A DNA stretch of 64,000 nt. It comes from Carbonatibacter sp965199245 (GTDB lineage: Bacteria > Pseudomonadota > Alphaproteobacteria > Kiloniellales > Kiloniellaceae). The position numbers were made by a program, and so were the translations under genes. The notes under the pieces were generated by a model. That model worked only from the letters and a program-made list of their open reading frames with translations. It ran no database searches and was not told the origin of the DNA. Positions 50,708 through 59,314 of the stretch are shown here, one piece after another; position 1 is the first letter of the stretch; each line of letters starts with the position of its first letter. The DNA is taken from positions 124,001 to 188,000 of the forward strand of contig CBDAQP010000001.1 of NCBI GenBank assembly GCA_965199245.1. The letters are read 5' to 3'.

Positions 50708-51673
50708 CTATTTCAACAAGCCCAATTCCTTGTAGGCTTTTTCCGCGCCGGGATGGAGCGGCGCACTGAGACTGTCGCTGACCATTTCCTCGGGTTTCAG
50801 ATTAGCAAAGGCAGGGTGAAGTTTACGGAAATCGGCAATGTTTTCCATTACAGACTTCGCAACGACATAGACGGCTTTTTCAGACACCCTGGCAGAGCTG
50901 ACAATGGTCGCCCCGACCCCGAATGTGGTGGTATCGCCGTCTGTTCCCTTGTACATCCCCCCGGGAATTGTTGCCTTACGATAAAAGCTGTTCTCATTGA
51001 TGAGCTTGTCAATTTCCGGACCTGTGACAGAAATCAACCGCGCATCACAGGTTGTCGTTGCTTCCTTGATCGCGGCGGCGGGATGACCCAGAACATAGAT
51101 CATGGCATCAATATTTCCGTCACAGAGCTGTTTTGACATTTCAGAGCCTTTGTACTCTGTCGCCAAAGAAAAATCGCTCATCTTCATGCCCATCGCGTCC
51201 ATGACAACTTCCGTCGTGGCCCGCAGACCTGATCCCGGGTTACCCACATTAACGCGTTTGCCTTTCAGGCTTTTAAAGTCGGTAATGCCGCTATCCGCCC
51301 GGGCAACCAGCGTAAAGGGTTCAGGGTGAACGGAAAACACCGCCCGCAACCCAGGAAATTTATTATCCGCAAACTTCGACGTGCCGTTATAGGCATGATA
51401 TTGCCAATCCGACTGGGCCACACCAAATTCCAGTTCGCCCGCCTTGATGGTGTTAATATTGTAAACCGACCCGCCTGTTGATTCCACTGCACAACGAATG
51501 CCGTTTTCTTTGCGGGTTTTATTGACCAGACGGCAAATCGCCCCACCCGCCGGATAGTAAACACCCGTCACCCCACCTGTTCCAATCGAAATAAACTCCT
51601 CTGCCACCGCAACACCCGACAGCAGAGCCGCCGCCGCAACAGCCGCACCAATTTGTTTGACTTTAGACATCAT
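50708..51673 (-). CDS. TAXI-family TRAP transporter substrate-binding protein
   Basis: 321 residues. A signal peptide (KQIGAAVAAAALLSGVAVA) leads to the periplasmic protein. FISIGTGGVTGVYYPAGGAI is the hallmark start of TAXI proteins, followed by GELEFGVAQSDWQYHAYNG and FKSLKGKRVNVGNPGSGLRA. GGGAG 8 nt before the ATG. First gene of the operon SBP-permease-Usp. Known TAXI ligands are glutamate-like or dicarboxylate compounds, but few have been tested. Confidence 0.92.
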   Translation of the reverse strand: MMSKVKQIGAAVAAAALLSGVAVAEEFISIGTGGVTGVYYPAGGAICRLVNKTRKENGIRCAVESTGGSVYNINTIKAGELEFGVAQSDWQYHAYNGTSKFADNKFPGLRAVFSVHPEPFTLVARADSGITDFKSLKGKRVNVGNPGSGLRATTEVVMDAMGMKMSDFSLATEYKGSEMSKQLCDGNIDAMIYVLGHPAAAIKEATTTCDARLISVTGPEIDKLINENSFYRKATIPGGMYKGTDGDTTTFGVGATIVSSARVSEKAVYVVAKSVMENIADFRKLHPAFANLKPEEMVSDSLSAPLHPGAEKAYKELGLLK

Positions 51674-51899
51674 CAGAACGTCTCCCTTTCAGTCACTTGT
51701 CCGCTCTTTTACACTTTTCATTTTACTCAAACACACTTCAAACCGGGGCAAAAACCACAGCCAGCCCCAGCCTAACATTTTTTTAACAATCTTCAAGTCT
51801 CTCACAACAACATATTTTTTTCTGCCCCTTATTGTAAATCGGACGTGAACAGGGGAGAGAACCAGTGACAACAAAATGCGGACAAATGAACCGGATAAT

Positions 51900-52062
51900 T
51901 CAGGATATCTTGGCAATTGCAAGAAGAGCATATATTCGGGAAGAATTCTGGGCATTTCGGACAGAACTGTGGTGTTTGATCTTGACAAAAAAGCGGCTGC
52001 ATCCGGGTTTACGAAAATATCGAAACCATCTCTTCGGCGCACGGAAAGGTGTCGTACAATAA
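51900..52062 (+). pseudogene. LuxR-type HTH remnant
   Basis: In one frame GRILGISDRTVVFDLDKKAA, then ASGFTKIS is the recognition helix and tail of a LuxR-family helix-turn-helix (as in autoinducer regulators). The true end (RKGVVQ, stop) is in a second frame. The N-terminal ligand domain is absent. The remnant directly abuts the cas3-like gene, whose ATG overlaps its end. From 51674 to 51899 I see no gene. Confidence 0.6.
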
Positions 52063-53522
52063 TGGATTTTGAAACATTCTTCGAAAAATGTAGCACGCAT
52101 TCACCGCACCCCTATCAGAGACTGCTGGCAACAGGCGACTGGCCCGAAACCCTGATCATACCGACCGGCTTCGGCAAAACGGCCGCTGTACTCGTGGCAT
52201 GGATCTGGAAGATCAGGCAGTCTAGGGAACCGGTTAAAAATCCGACAACACACCGGCGACTGCTTTACTGTCTGCCCATGCGGAGCCTTGTGGAGCAAAC
52301 CGAAGATGTCGCCAAAACCTGGATCGACAAGGCAAATAAAATTCTTGGTGTGGACATCAAGCTCGATGTTTTGATGGGTGGACGCAGTGAGGGGCCGCGT
52401 GGCCTGCCTGACTGGATGCTCTACCCCGATTGCCCCGCGATTATTATCGGCACGCAGGATATGTTGATTTCCGCCGCCTTGATGCGCGGCTATGGCACGT
52501 CACGCTATCGCTGGCCATTAGATTTCGCTCTCCTGCATAATGATGCGCTGTGGGTGTTCGACGAGGTACAGTTGACAGGCGCGACATTGCCAACGTCAGC
52601 CCAACTCGAAGCATTTCGCAGAACACTCCATTGCCTTCGCCCCAGCCACACGCTGTGGATGTCGGCAACGCTTGATCCTCAATGGCTCAAGACGGTCGAT
52701 TTCTTCCCAAAAGACTCCGGACGCGACCATGACCTCGGTAACGATGATCTAACCAAAACAGAACATTTATGGAAGGCGCGCAAGCAGTTAAAGCTGCTTG
52801 ATCTCGACAGCTCGAAAATTGGAAACAAAGCAGGACGCAAGACTTACGCGGATGAATTGGCCAAACACGCGGTGGAGATGGCAAAGCCTCAGACCAATAC
52901 GATTATTTTTTTGAATACAGTCGCGAGAGCGCAGGCGGTTTTCACTTCCGTGCAGGCCAGTGGGTTCGCAGGGGAGAAAGTTCTTATACATTCACGCTTT
53001 CGCGGCAAAGACCGCGCAGATCTCATGGAACAGCTCAAAAAGGATGCTCCTGAACAGGGCCGTATTATCGTTGCGACACAAGCACTGGAAGCCGGAGTCG
53101 ATGTCACCTCGACGACTATGATCACGGAAATCGCCTCTTGGCCGTCTCTGGTTCAACGCTTTGGGCGGTGCAATCGTTATGGTGAATGCGACAAGGAGGG
53201 CAAGCCAAGGGCGACAATATTCTGGATTGATCTGCCGGACGGAGAGGAACTGCTACCTTACACAGCCGGGGAATGTAAAACGGCGCGGCAAAATCTAGAA
53301 AAACTATCCGATTGCGGGCCAAAAAATTTAGTCCAGTTCACGCTTTCCCTTCCTGAGCAACACAACGTGATTCGCCAGCGCGATCTGACCGATTTATTCG
53401 ATACCGACCCGGATCTTTCCGGTTTCGATGTCGATGTTTCGCTCTATATTCGCGATGCTGACGATACCGATGTCCGGTATCCGAGGCTTTCACGCCTCGG
53501 CCTCATTGAAGCTTTTTTATAA
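52062..53522 (+). CDS. cas3: Cas3 helicase of type I-G (formerly I-U), truncated
   Basis: 486 residues of a superfamily 2 helicase. Walker A LIIPTGFGKTA (residues 34-40), LYCLPMRSLVEQT (motif Ia), DEVQLTG (Asp167-Glu168, motif II), SATL (201-204, motif III), QALEAGVDV (motif V) and QRFGRCNRYGEC (motif VI) are all intact. The DEVQL form and LTDLFDTDPDLSGFDVDVS near the end are typical of type I-G Cas3. The frame ends soon after IRDADDTDV, so the C-terminal HD nuclease expected in this subtype is missing. No other cas gene or CRISPR array is in the window. The start at 52062 follows family alignment from memory. Confidence 0.8.
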   Translation: MDFETFFEKCSTHSPHPYQRLLATGDWPETLIIPTGFGKTAAVLVAWIWKIRQSREPVKNPTTHRRLLYCLPMRSLVEQTEDVAKTWIDKANKILGVDIKLDVLMGGRSEGPRGLPDWMLYPDCPAIIIGTQDMLISAALMRGYGTSRYRWPLDFALLHNDALWVFDEVQLTGATLPTSAQLEAFRRTLHCLRPSHTLWMSATLDPQWLKTVDFFPKDSGRDHDLGNDDLTKTEHLWKARKQLKLLDLDSSKIGNKAGRKTYADELAKHAVEMAKPQTNTIIFLNTVARAQAVFTSVQASGFAGEKVLIHSRFRGKDRADLMEQLKKDAPEQGRIIVATQALEAGVDVTSTTMITEIASWPSLVQRFGRCNRYGECDKEGKPRATIFWIDLPDGEELLPYTAGECKTARQNLEKLSDCGPKNLVQFTLSLPEQHNVIRQRDLTDLFDTDPDLSGFDVDVSLYIRDADDTDVRYPRLSRLGLIEAFL

Positions 53523-54221
53523 CATGGTATGCTTCATCAATGACCCGGCGACGTCCGCCGCCCATGGCGACAGAAACAGTGCCGTTTTAAAGGCAGTGAC
53601 AAGCTGACTCGCAATATCGGGGGTGGTACAACCCTCGGGAAGTTTGGAGTCGTCTTCAAAGTTGCGGTCGGCAGCATGGGCATAGACAGAGGCCGGGGTC
53701 GCATGTGTCAAGCGGGCTGTGGAGACAACACCAACCGCCTTACCCTGTGCGGACAAAACCTCGGCAATCGAATCGACGCGCGCGCGCAACCGCACTACAG
53801 TCCCCACGGTTGAGGGTTTCATCAACCCCGAGAACAGCTGCCTTGGTCTTAATGCCCGCGTGCATCGCCGTTCCCGTCCCTGCCGAGTCGGATGTTTGGG
53901 CATTGGTGTTGTAAGTTTTGACCAGTGCCAGATGCGGGAGCTGTTCCTTGAACATCACATTTTCATCGCCGTAGCCCCCCACCCTGTTGCCCCTGATAGA
54001 GGCGGGTCGCGTAGTTGGTGCCGACGCCATTTCCATCAGCAATCAACAGGATGATATTTTTGGCCTTGCCCATAATCGGGGTTATGGCCATTTTATCCTG
54101 AAGTGATTGTTGGGCGGCCTTGTACCACCTGCTTTCTTTCCTGTGCGAGATGCCCATCGGCAAAAGCTGGCCCGCCAAGACAGAACAAAACTGTTGAAGC
54201 AATCAGAACGCGTTTCATCAT
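53520..54221 (-). pseudogene. Alkaline phosphatase (PhoA-like), frameshifted and truncated
   Basis: Signal peptide RVLIASTVLFCLGGPAFA at the start (ATG 54221 or 54218). Then KNIILLIADGNGVGTNYATR holds the metal-binding Asp, and NTNAQTSDSAGTGTAMHAGI the catalytic Ser (in DSAGT). GVVSTARLTHATPASVYAHA also fits the family. The parts are in different frames, with shifts near 54115, 53975 and 53790, and the sequence stops at the cas3 end near 53520, so more than half of the gene is lost. Confidence 0.8.
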
Positions 54222-54341
54222 CGACCTCTTGAAAACAGGAGTTAAGAGAAAACAATGATGAGGCTAGCGATCCCATCTTTCAGTCCCGTGTTATTTTTAT
54301 GATAATTGCATGTTGTCTTTGTGACGGTTCGGGGTCAGCGT

Positions 54342-54563
54342 CTATGCCTTTTTAATCGTGATTTCCATCGTAATGTCATCACAATCAACAATAGACAACA
54401 AGTGGTCGCCCGTTGTCGCGCAAAAGGATTGAAAATCCTGGCGGGCCGCCGGGTCTGTCGCCAGAATGGTCAAGACCTCACCGGATTTCAAATCCTTCAT
54501 CGCCTTTCGGGCCTTGAGCACAGGCAGGGGACATTTCTGCCCCGTTGTATCGAGAATGGACAT
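54342..54563 (-). CDS. TusA-family sulfur carrier protein
   Basis: 73 residues. The catalytic Cys is in the CPLPVLKARKAM motif (CPxP) at the start, which takes persulfide sulfur for tRNA thiolation or other sulfur transfer. LTILATDPAARQDFQSFC completes the fold. GGAGG 7 nt before the ATG at 54563 sets the start. Alone on its strand; shares its upstream region with repeat copy D and the oxygenase-like gene. Confidence 0.9.
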   Translation of the reverse strand: MSILDTTGQKCPLPVLKARKAMKDLKSGEVLTILATDPAARQDFQSFCATTGDHLLSIVDCDDITMEITIKKA

Positions 54564-54634
54564 AAAACAACCTCCGACTTTTAAAAAAGTGCACGGCACT
54601 ATAGAATGCGCACGGATGAACAGGCATGGCACAG

Positions 54635-54687
54635 GAGTGCCTCTAAAAACCTACTGCCAACGAGGATCGGGGTTTCTGGATATTCTC
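54635..54687 (+). repeat. Dispersed repeat, shortened copy D
   Basis: GAGTGCCTCTAAAAACC (left end of the ~140-bp family on the minus strand) faces GAGGATCGGGGTTTCTGG-type right-end sequence, so the two termini stand almost back to back and could form an imperfect hairpin. The core of the repeat is absent. It lies between tusA and the oxygenase-like gene. Confidence 0.6.
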
Positions 54688-54701
54688 ATAGGGTTTTTGT
54701 A

Positions 54702-55439
54702 ATGTCACATAAAACAATCCCACACACAACAACACGCCGGGAGATGGAACCGGGCGCAGAGCAATTTTACTCACAGAGGGTTCCCCTCAATCGTTTTGAC
54801 CGTGACCTGGTTTTAAGCACAACAGACAGCATGGCGGCAGCAGTGGCACAGATGGCGGAGGACGGGGCGGCGGCAGTGCCGATGCTGGATGGGCGGGGCT
54901 GTAGCCTTTTATTGGAAGCAACAGAGCAACTGAACTATCGTGCCTGCGCCCCGGTTGTTGGAAAGGGGGAAAAGACTGTCACACAGGATTTTGATATTTC
55001 ACTGAATTTCCGTGAAAAAACCCGCTTAGACGATTTTTCTGCGGCCTTTGAACGTCAAGTGAATGAGGCCTTGCGCCGTCTGCCTCTTTGCCCCTGTCAG
55101 CACCCGTTTTATTTCAATGACCGCGTTGTGTTACGCTACCCACAGGGGTCGCGTGGCATTTCACCACACCAGGATCTGAAGCGTTTTGAAGGCATTATTG
55201 CAATTTTGACACTGTCGGGGCGGGGTGATTTTTATATCTGTACAGATCGCCACAAAACAAACCGCCGCCTGTTCCGCGCAGAGCCCGGCCTGATGATTTT
55301 GATGCGCGGCGCGAACTGTGGGGCAGGTCGTCCCTTTCACTATGTTGAAAAAATCGAAAAGGGCCGGGTTGCCTTTGGCCTGCGCTATGACGCCCGACTG
55401 TCGCAAGACAAGACCTATAGTTATGATATTCCTGAATAG
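54702..55439 (+). CDS. 2OG-Fe(II) oxygenase-like protein
   Basis: 245 residues. SRGISPHQDLKRFEGII holds an HxD pair and GRPFHYVEKIEKGRVAFGLR a distal His with a following Arg, matching the iron and 2-oxoglutarate ligands of cupin-fold dioxygenases. LRYPQGSRGI and LTLSGRGDFYI are consistent with the jelly roll. No family name is certain, and the substrate is unknown. The start at ATG 54702 directly follows repeat copy D and has no clear Shine-Dalgarno sequence. Confidence 0.65.
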   Translation: MSHKTIPHTTTRREMEPGAEQFYSQRVPLNRFDRDLVLSTTDSMAAAVAQMAEDGAAAVPMLDGRGCSLLLEATEQLNYRACAPVVGKGEKTVTQDFDISLNFREKTRLDDFSAAFERQVNEALRRLPLCPCQHPFYFNDRVVLRYPQGSRGISPHQDLKRFEGIIAILTLSGRGDFYICTDRHKTNRRLFRAEPGLMILMRGANCGAGRPFHYVEKIEKGRVAFGLRYDARLSQDKTYSYDIPE

Positions 55440-55503
55440 ATTGCGCCCTTGCCATGTGTGGTTTAAGTAATCGTACCGTGATCTTTCCAGGTGATTTTAT
55501 TAA

Positions 55504-56553
55504 ATGAAAACAGATCTTTTTGATTTTGATCTTCCCCGTTCTGCCATTGCCCAACGTCCGGTCACGCCGCGTGATGCGGCAAGGCTGTTGCACGTCGGGG
55601 CCACGTTGGCGGATTTGACCATGCGTGATCTGCCGACCTTGCTGGATGCGGGGGATCTGATGGTTTTTAATGATACGCGTGTCATTCAAGCACGTCTGAT
55701 CGCCACACGGGGCGCGGCACGCATTGAAGTCACACTCCACAAGCAAGAGTCCCCATCATCGGAGGGACTGGCGCGGTGGTGGGCCTTTGCCAAACCAGCG
55801 AAGAAAATCACGCCGGATGATCGGCTTGTTTTTTCATCGGAGCTCTGTGCCGATGTGTTATCAAAAAACGGTGGTGAGGTTTTCTTGCAGTTCAATCATG
55901 CCCCGGATCAGTTTCACGCGCTACTAGAAACAACAGGCACTTTGCCATTGCCCCCCTATATTCAGCGCGAAAATGGCGCGGATCAGCAAGACCGTCAGGA
56001 TTACCAGACGCTTTTTGCACGCGAATCCGGCGCAGTCGCCGCCCCAACAGCCAGCCTGCACTATACCGATTGCCTGATGACCCGTCTGACAGAACAGGGC
56101 ATTCGTACGACAACGCTGACCCTGCATGTCGGCGCGGGAACCTTCCTCCCCGTCAGGGTCGATGAGATCGAAGACCACAAAATGCACAGCGAAAATGGAT
56201 ACCTTGATGCAAAGGCCACCACACTCATCAACGAAACGCGCGCAAAGGGCGGGCGGGTTATTGCCGTGGGGACAACATCGTTACGCCTGCTGGAATCAGC
56301 CGCAGACGCACAGGGGTGCGTTTATCCCTGGCAGGGCGCGACGGACATTTTTATCACCCCGGGCTATCGATTCAAGGTTGTCGATGCCTTGTTGACGAAC
56401 TTTCACCTGCCGCGCTCAACGCTTTTCATGCTGGTTGCGGCCTTTTGCGGGCTGGAGCGGATGAAGGCCGCCTATCGCCACGCCCTCGCTACAAATTATC
56501 GTTTCTATTCTTACGGCGATTGTAGCCTGCTGGAAAGAGTGGACAGGACATGA
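55504..56553 (+). CDS. queA: S-adenosylmethionine:tRNA ribosyltransferase-isomerase
   Basis: 349 residues. Adds the epoxycyclopentanediol ring to preQ1 in tRNA (queuosine synthesis) using SAM as ribosyl donor. LFDFDLPRSAIAQRPVTPRD at the start, HVGAGTFLPVRVDEIEDHKM and TSLRLLESAA are diagnostic, as are YRFKVVDALLTNFHLPRSTL and YRFYSYGDCSLL at the end. ATGA overlap with tgt. First gene of queA-tgt-queG. Confidence 0.96.
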   Translation: MKTDLFDFDLPRSAIAQRPVTPRDAARLLHVGATLADLTMRDLPTLLDAGDLMVFNDTRVIQARLIATRGAARIEVTLHKQESPSSEGLARWWAFAKPAKKITPDDRLVFSSELCADVLSKNGGEVFLQFNHAPDQFHALLETTGTLPLPPYIQRENGADQQDRQDYQTLFARESGAVAAPTASLHYTDCLMTRLTEQGIRTTTLTLHVGAGTFLPVRVDEIEDHKMHSENGYLDAKATTLINETRAKGGRVIAVGTTSLRLLESAADAQGCVYPWQGATDIFITPGYRFKVVDALLTNFHLPRSTLFMLVAAFCGLERMKAAYRHALATNYRFYSYGDCSLLERVDRT

Positions 56554-57692
56554 CCACAAGCTTTAAATTCACGCTGAAGGCAACAGATGGTTTGGCCCGC
56601 TGTGGCGAAATCACAACAGCACACGGCACCATCCAAACGCCCGCGTTTATGACGGTGGGCACAGCCGGAACGGTCAAGGGGCTGACCCCCGATCAACTGC
56701 GCGATACTGGCGCAGAGGTGGTTCTCGGCAACACCTATCATCTGATGCTCCGCCCTACGGCGGAACTGGTGGCACAACAGGGTGGGCTACATCGCTTTAT
56801 GGATTGGCCTGCTCCAATCCTGACTGATTCCGGGGGTTATCAGGTCATGTCGTTGTCGGCATTGCGAAAAATCACCGAAGAGGGCGTTGTTTTTCGATCC
56901 CATATTGATGGCAGTGCATACGACCTCACCCCGGAGCGTTCCATCGACATTCAAAGGCTACTGGATGCAGACATCACCATGGTTCTGGACGAATGTACCC
57001 CCTACCCCGCCACCCGCGAGGAGGCCGCCCTGTCCATGCACCGCTCCATGCGTTGGGCGAAACGGTGCAAGAGAGCCTTTGTGTCCCGTCCAGGCTATGG
57101 TCTCTTTGGTATTGTACAAGGCTCCACTTGGGAAGACCTGCGCCACGAGTCTATCGACAACCTGACCAGGATTGATTTTGATGGCTATGCCATTGGGGGG
57201 CTGGCGGTTGGCGAAGGGCAAAAAGTCATGTTTAATGTTTTGGATTTCACAGCATCTGCCCTGCCGACCGACAAACCGCGCTATTTGATGGGCGTTGGCA
57301 AACCATCTGATCTGGTCGGAGCCGTGGCGCGGGGGGTTGACATGTTTGATTGTGTCTTGCCAACACGATCAGGGCGAAACGGGCAAGCCTTCACCCGGCG
57401 CGGGGCGGTCAATATCCGCAATAGCCGCCACCGCACCGACCCCCGCCCCCTGGATGAAAATTGCCGATGTTTGGCCTGTCGGCGGTTTAGCCGCGCCTAT
57501 CTGCGGCATCTTTTTACAGCTGGGGAAATGTTGGGGCCAATCCTGCTGACCCTACACAATTTGACCTGTTATCAGGACATCATGCATGACCTGCGCGATG
57601 CCATCGCAGGCGGAGAATTTGAATCATTCCAACAGCGTTTTGAAGACTGTTACGCCCAAGGCGACCTGCCCTCCGAACACGAATGCCAATGA
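56550..57692 (+). CDS. tgt: tRNA-guanine transglycosylase
   Basis: 380 residues. Exchanges guanine 34 of GUN-anticodon tRNAs for preQ1. Catalytic Asp residues lie in PILTDSGGYQVMSLSALRK and RGVDMFDCVLPTRSGRNGQA; the zinc site is CRCLACRRFSRAYLRHL, with a later His in LLTLHNLTCYQDI. Starts in the queA stop and ends in the queG start, both ATGA overlaps. Confidence 0.97.
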   Translation: MTTSFKFTLKATDGLARCGEITTAHGTIQTPAFMTVGTAGTVKGLTPDQLRDTGAEVVLGNTYHLMLRPTAELVAQQGGLHRFMDWPAPILTDSGGYQVMSLSALRKITEEGVVFRSHIDGSAYDLTPERSIDIQRLLDADITMVLDECTPYPATREEAALSMHRSMRWAKRCKRAFVSRPGYGLFGIVQGSTWEDLRHESIDNLTRIDFDGYAIGGLAVGEGQKVMFNVLDFTASALPTDKPRYLMGVGKPSDLVGAVARGVDMFDCVLPTRSGRNGQAFTRRGAVNIRNSRHRTDPRPLDENCRCLACRRFSRAYLRHLFTAGEMLGPILLTLHNLTCYQDIMHDLRDAIAGGEFESFQQRFEDCYAQGDLPSEHECQ

Positions 57693-58855
57693 ACAGGCTC
57701 ACCACAATCCGCGAGGAAATCAGGGCAGAAGCCCTGGGTCTCGGTTTTGATGCCGTTGGCTTTTCACCTGCACAGATTAACGAAGAAGCCAAAAAACATT
57801 TGAGAACCTTTCTGGCCCGGGGCTATCATGGGGAGATGTCGTGGCTGGCCCAACGGAGCGACTGGCGGGAAAACCCCGAAAAAATGTGGAACGAAGTGCG
57901 CTCTGTTGTTGTTTTGGGGTGCAATTACAGTCCTGCCGAAGACCCGCTCAAGCTGTTGAATTATCCCGACCGGGGCAATATTTCCGTTTATGCCCGCAAC
58001 AAAGACTATCACGATTTCGTCAAGAAACGCCTCAAGACCCTGGCGCGCTGGATTGTCAAAACCTTTGCCGACTGTCAGCTTAAGGTCTTTGTCGATACCG
58101 CCCCCGTACTTGAAAAGGTCTTCGCCGCCCAGGCCGGGCTGGGGTGGCAGGGGAAAAATACACATCTGGTTTCCCGACAACATGGATCCTGGCTTTTTTT
58201 GGGAGAAATTTATCTCTCCCTACCTCTCCCCGCTGATGATCCCGAACCAGACCATTGCGGGCGGTGTCGCAAGTGTCTTGACATTTGCCCGACCCGGGCT
58301 TTTCCCCAGCCGGGAGTTCTGGACGGGCGGCGATGTCTATCTTATCTCAGCATCGAATATCGGGGACATATTGCCAGGGAATTTCGTAAGCCTATGGGCA
58401 ATCGAATCTATGGCTGTGATGATTGCATCGCGATTTGTCCGTGGAACAAATTCGCGCAAAACACGGGGGAGTCTGCTGTTTTTCCCCGGATTGAATTAAC
58501 CGCGCCCAAATTGATCGAGCTGGTTCAGTTGACCGATACGGAGTTCAGATGGCTGTTTAGTGGTTCACCCATCAAACGAATCGGGCGCGATTGCTTTATC
58601 CGTAATGTTCTTATTGCCTTGGGCAACAGCGGAGCAGTAGAGGCTCTGGCATACATTACACCGCTCCTGATCGACGACTCCCCCCTTGTACGGGCAATGG
58701 CTGTCTGGTCTTGTCAGGAATTGGGGACAAGAGAAAACGTCCTGGCCTTGAAAAAGGCACACTACACCGACGAAAAAGACCCCGCTGTGCGGGAAGAGTG
58801 GTCAGTCGATGCCACCCCTTGCCCACAAGATCAGGGCGCATCATCTGCGGGATAG
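57689..58855 (+). CDS. queG: Epoxyqueuosine reductase
   Basis: 388 residues. Cobalamin- and iron-sulfur-dependent enzyme for the last step of queuosine synthesis. The two ferredoxin-type 4Fe-4S motifs are visible: HCGRCRKCLDICPTRAF and GCDDCIAICPWNKFA. YHGEMSWLAQR and FVDTAPVLEK are family segments. The C-terminal HEAT-like part (NSGAVEALAYITPLLI) is retained. Needs B12, which links it to the cobalt operon of this genome only indirectly. Converges with the lipoprotein gene (25-bp overlap). Confidence 0.95.
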   Translation: MNRLTTIREEIRAEALGLGFDAVGFSPAQINEEAKKHLRTFLARGYHGEMSWLAQRSDWRENPEKMWNEVRSVVVLGCNYSPAEDPLKLLNYPDRGNISVYARNKDYHDFVKKRLKTLARWIVKTFADCQLKVFVDTAPVLEKVFAAQAGLGWQGKNTHLVSRQHGSWLFLGEIYLSLPLPADDPEPDHCGRCRKCLDICPTRAFPQPGVLDGRRCLSYLSIEYRGHIAREFRKPMGNRIYGCDDCIAICPWNKFAQNTGESAVFPRIELTAPKLIELVQLTDTEFRWLFSGSPIKRIGRDCFIRNVLIALGNSGAVEALAYITPLLIDDSPLVRAMAVWSCQELGTRENVLALKKAHYTDEKDPAVREEWSVDATPCPQDQGASSAG

Positions 58856-59166
58856 CAGATAAAATTTGCACGGTTCGGCTGCAACAGCGGGCAGTCAGAA
58901 AAAAGAATATCCGTCCCCCGATATTCAAGCCGCCCGCGCCCGCAGGTTTGACGTGCAACATCGGGAACCTTTTTCACATCGCTCCCCGTTGCGCTGTAAC
59001 ACAAAGCAAAACCCCACGGTGCCCCCGGCCCCTGCCCATAGCGTTCATAAGATTTGTTCAGAGCCTCCTGCACTACGGGCGACAGGGTCTGAGGAAGCGG
59101 ATCAAAAGATCCTCCACAACCTGCCAGAACCAAAGTCGTCAATACGAGAGCCAGCGTTTTGTTCAC
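58831..59166 (-). CDS. Small lipoprotein, unknown function
   Basis: About 111 residues from a GTG at 59166. A lipoprotein signal (LALVLTTLVLAGCGG) gives a lipidated Cys at the LAGC lipobox. The mature part contains SPVVQEALNKSYERYGQGPG and several Cys (ALCYS, RQTCGRG, SDCPLL, FICYP) that may form disulfides. I do not recognise the family. The frame is open further upstream to 59307 but that would bury the signal peptide. The ribosome-binding site is weak. Its 3' end overlaps queG. Confidence 0.6.
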   Translation of the reverse strand: MNKTLALVLTTLVLAGCGGSFDPLPQTLSPVVQEALNKSYERYGQGPGAPWGFALCYSATGSDVKKVPDVARQTCGRGRLEYRGTDILFSDCPLLQPNRANFICYPADDAP

Positions 59167-59264
59167 GAGAGTCTTTCTGAAAAATGCACAGGAGAAATCT
59201 TTTATCACCTGACCAGGAACACTGTCCAGATTCAGTTCAACCGCGACCCAGCAGATAACAACAA

Positions 59265-59290
59265 AAAAGCCCGCCAAACAGCGGGCTTTT
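59265..59290 (-). terminator. Intrinsic terminator after soxG
   Basis: A perfect 10-bp stem AAAAGCCCGC/GCGGGCTTTT with loop CAAACA. On the minus strand it follows soxG by about 25 bp and ends in a T-run. This should terminate the sarcosine oxidase operon. Confidence 0.85.
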
Positions 59291-59314
59291 GCAATGGCTT
59301 CAAGCAATGCGGCT

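Noticed and set aside
52062..53522. A full CRISPR-Cas system at the cas3 gene
   Set aside because: No repeats with spacers and no other cas genes occur within several kb on either side, and the HD part is missing.
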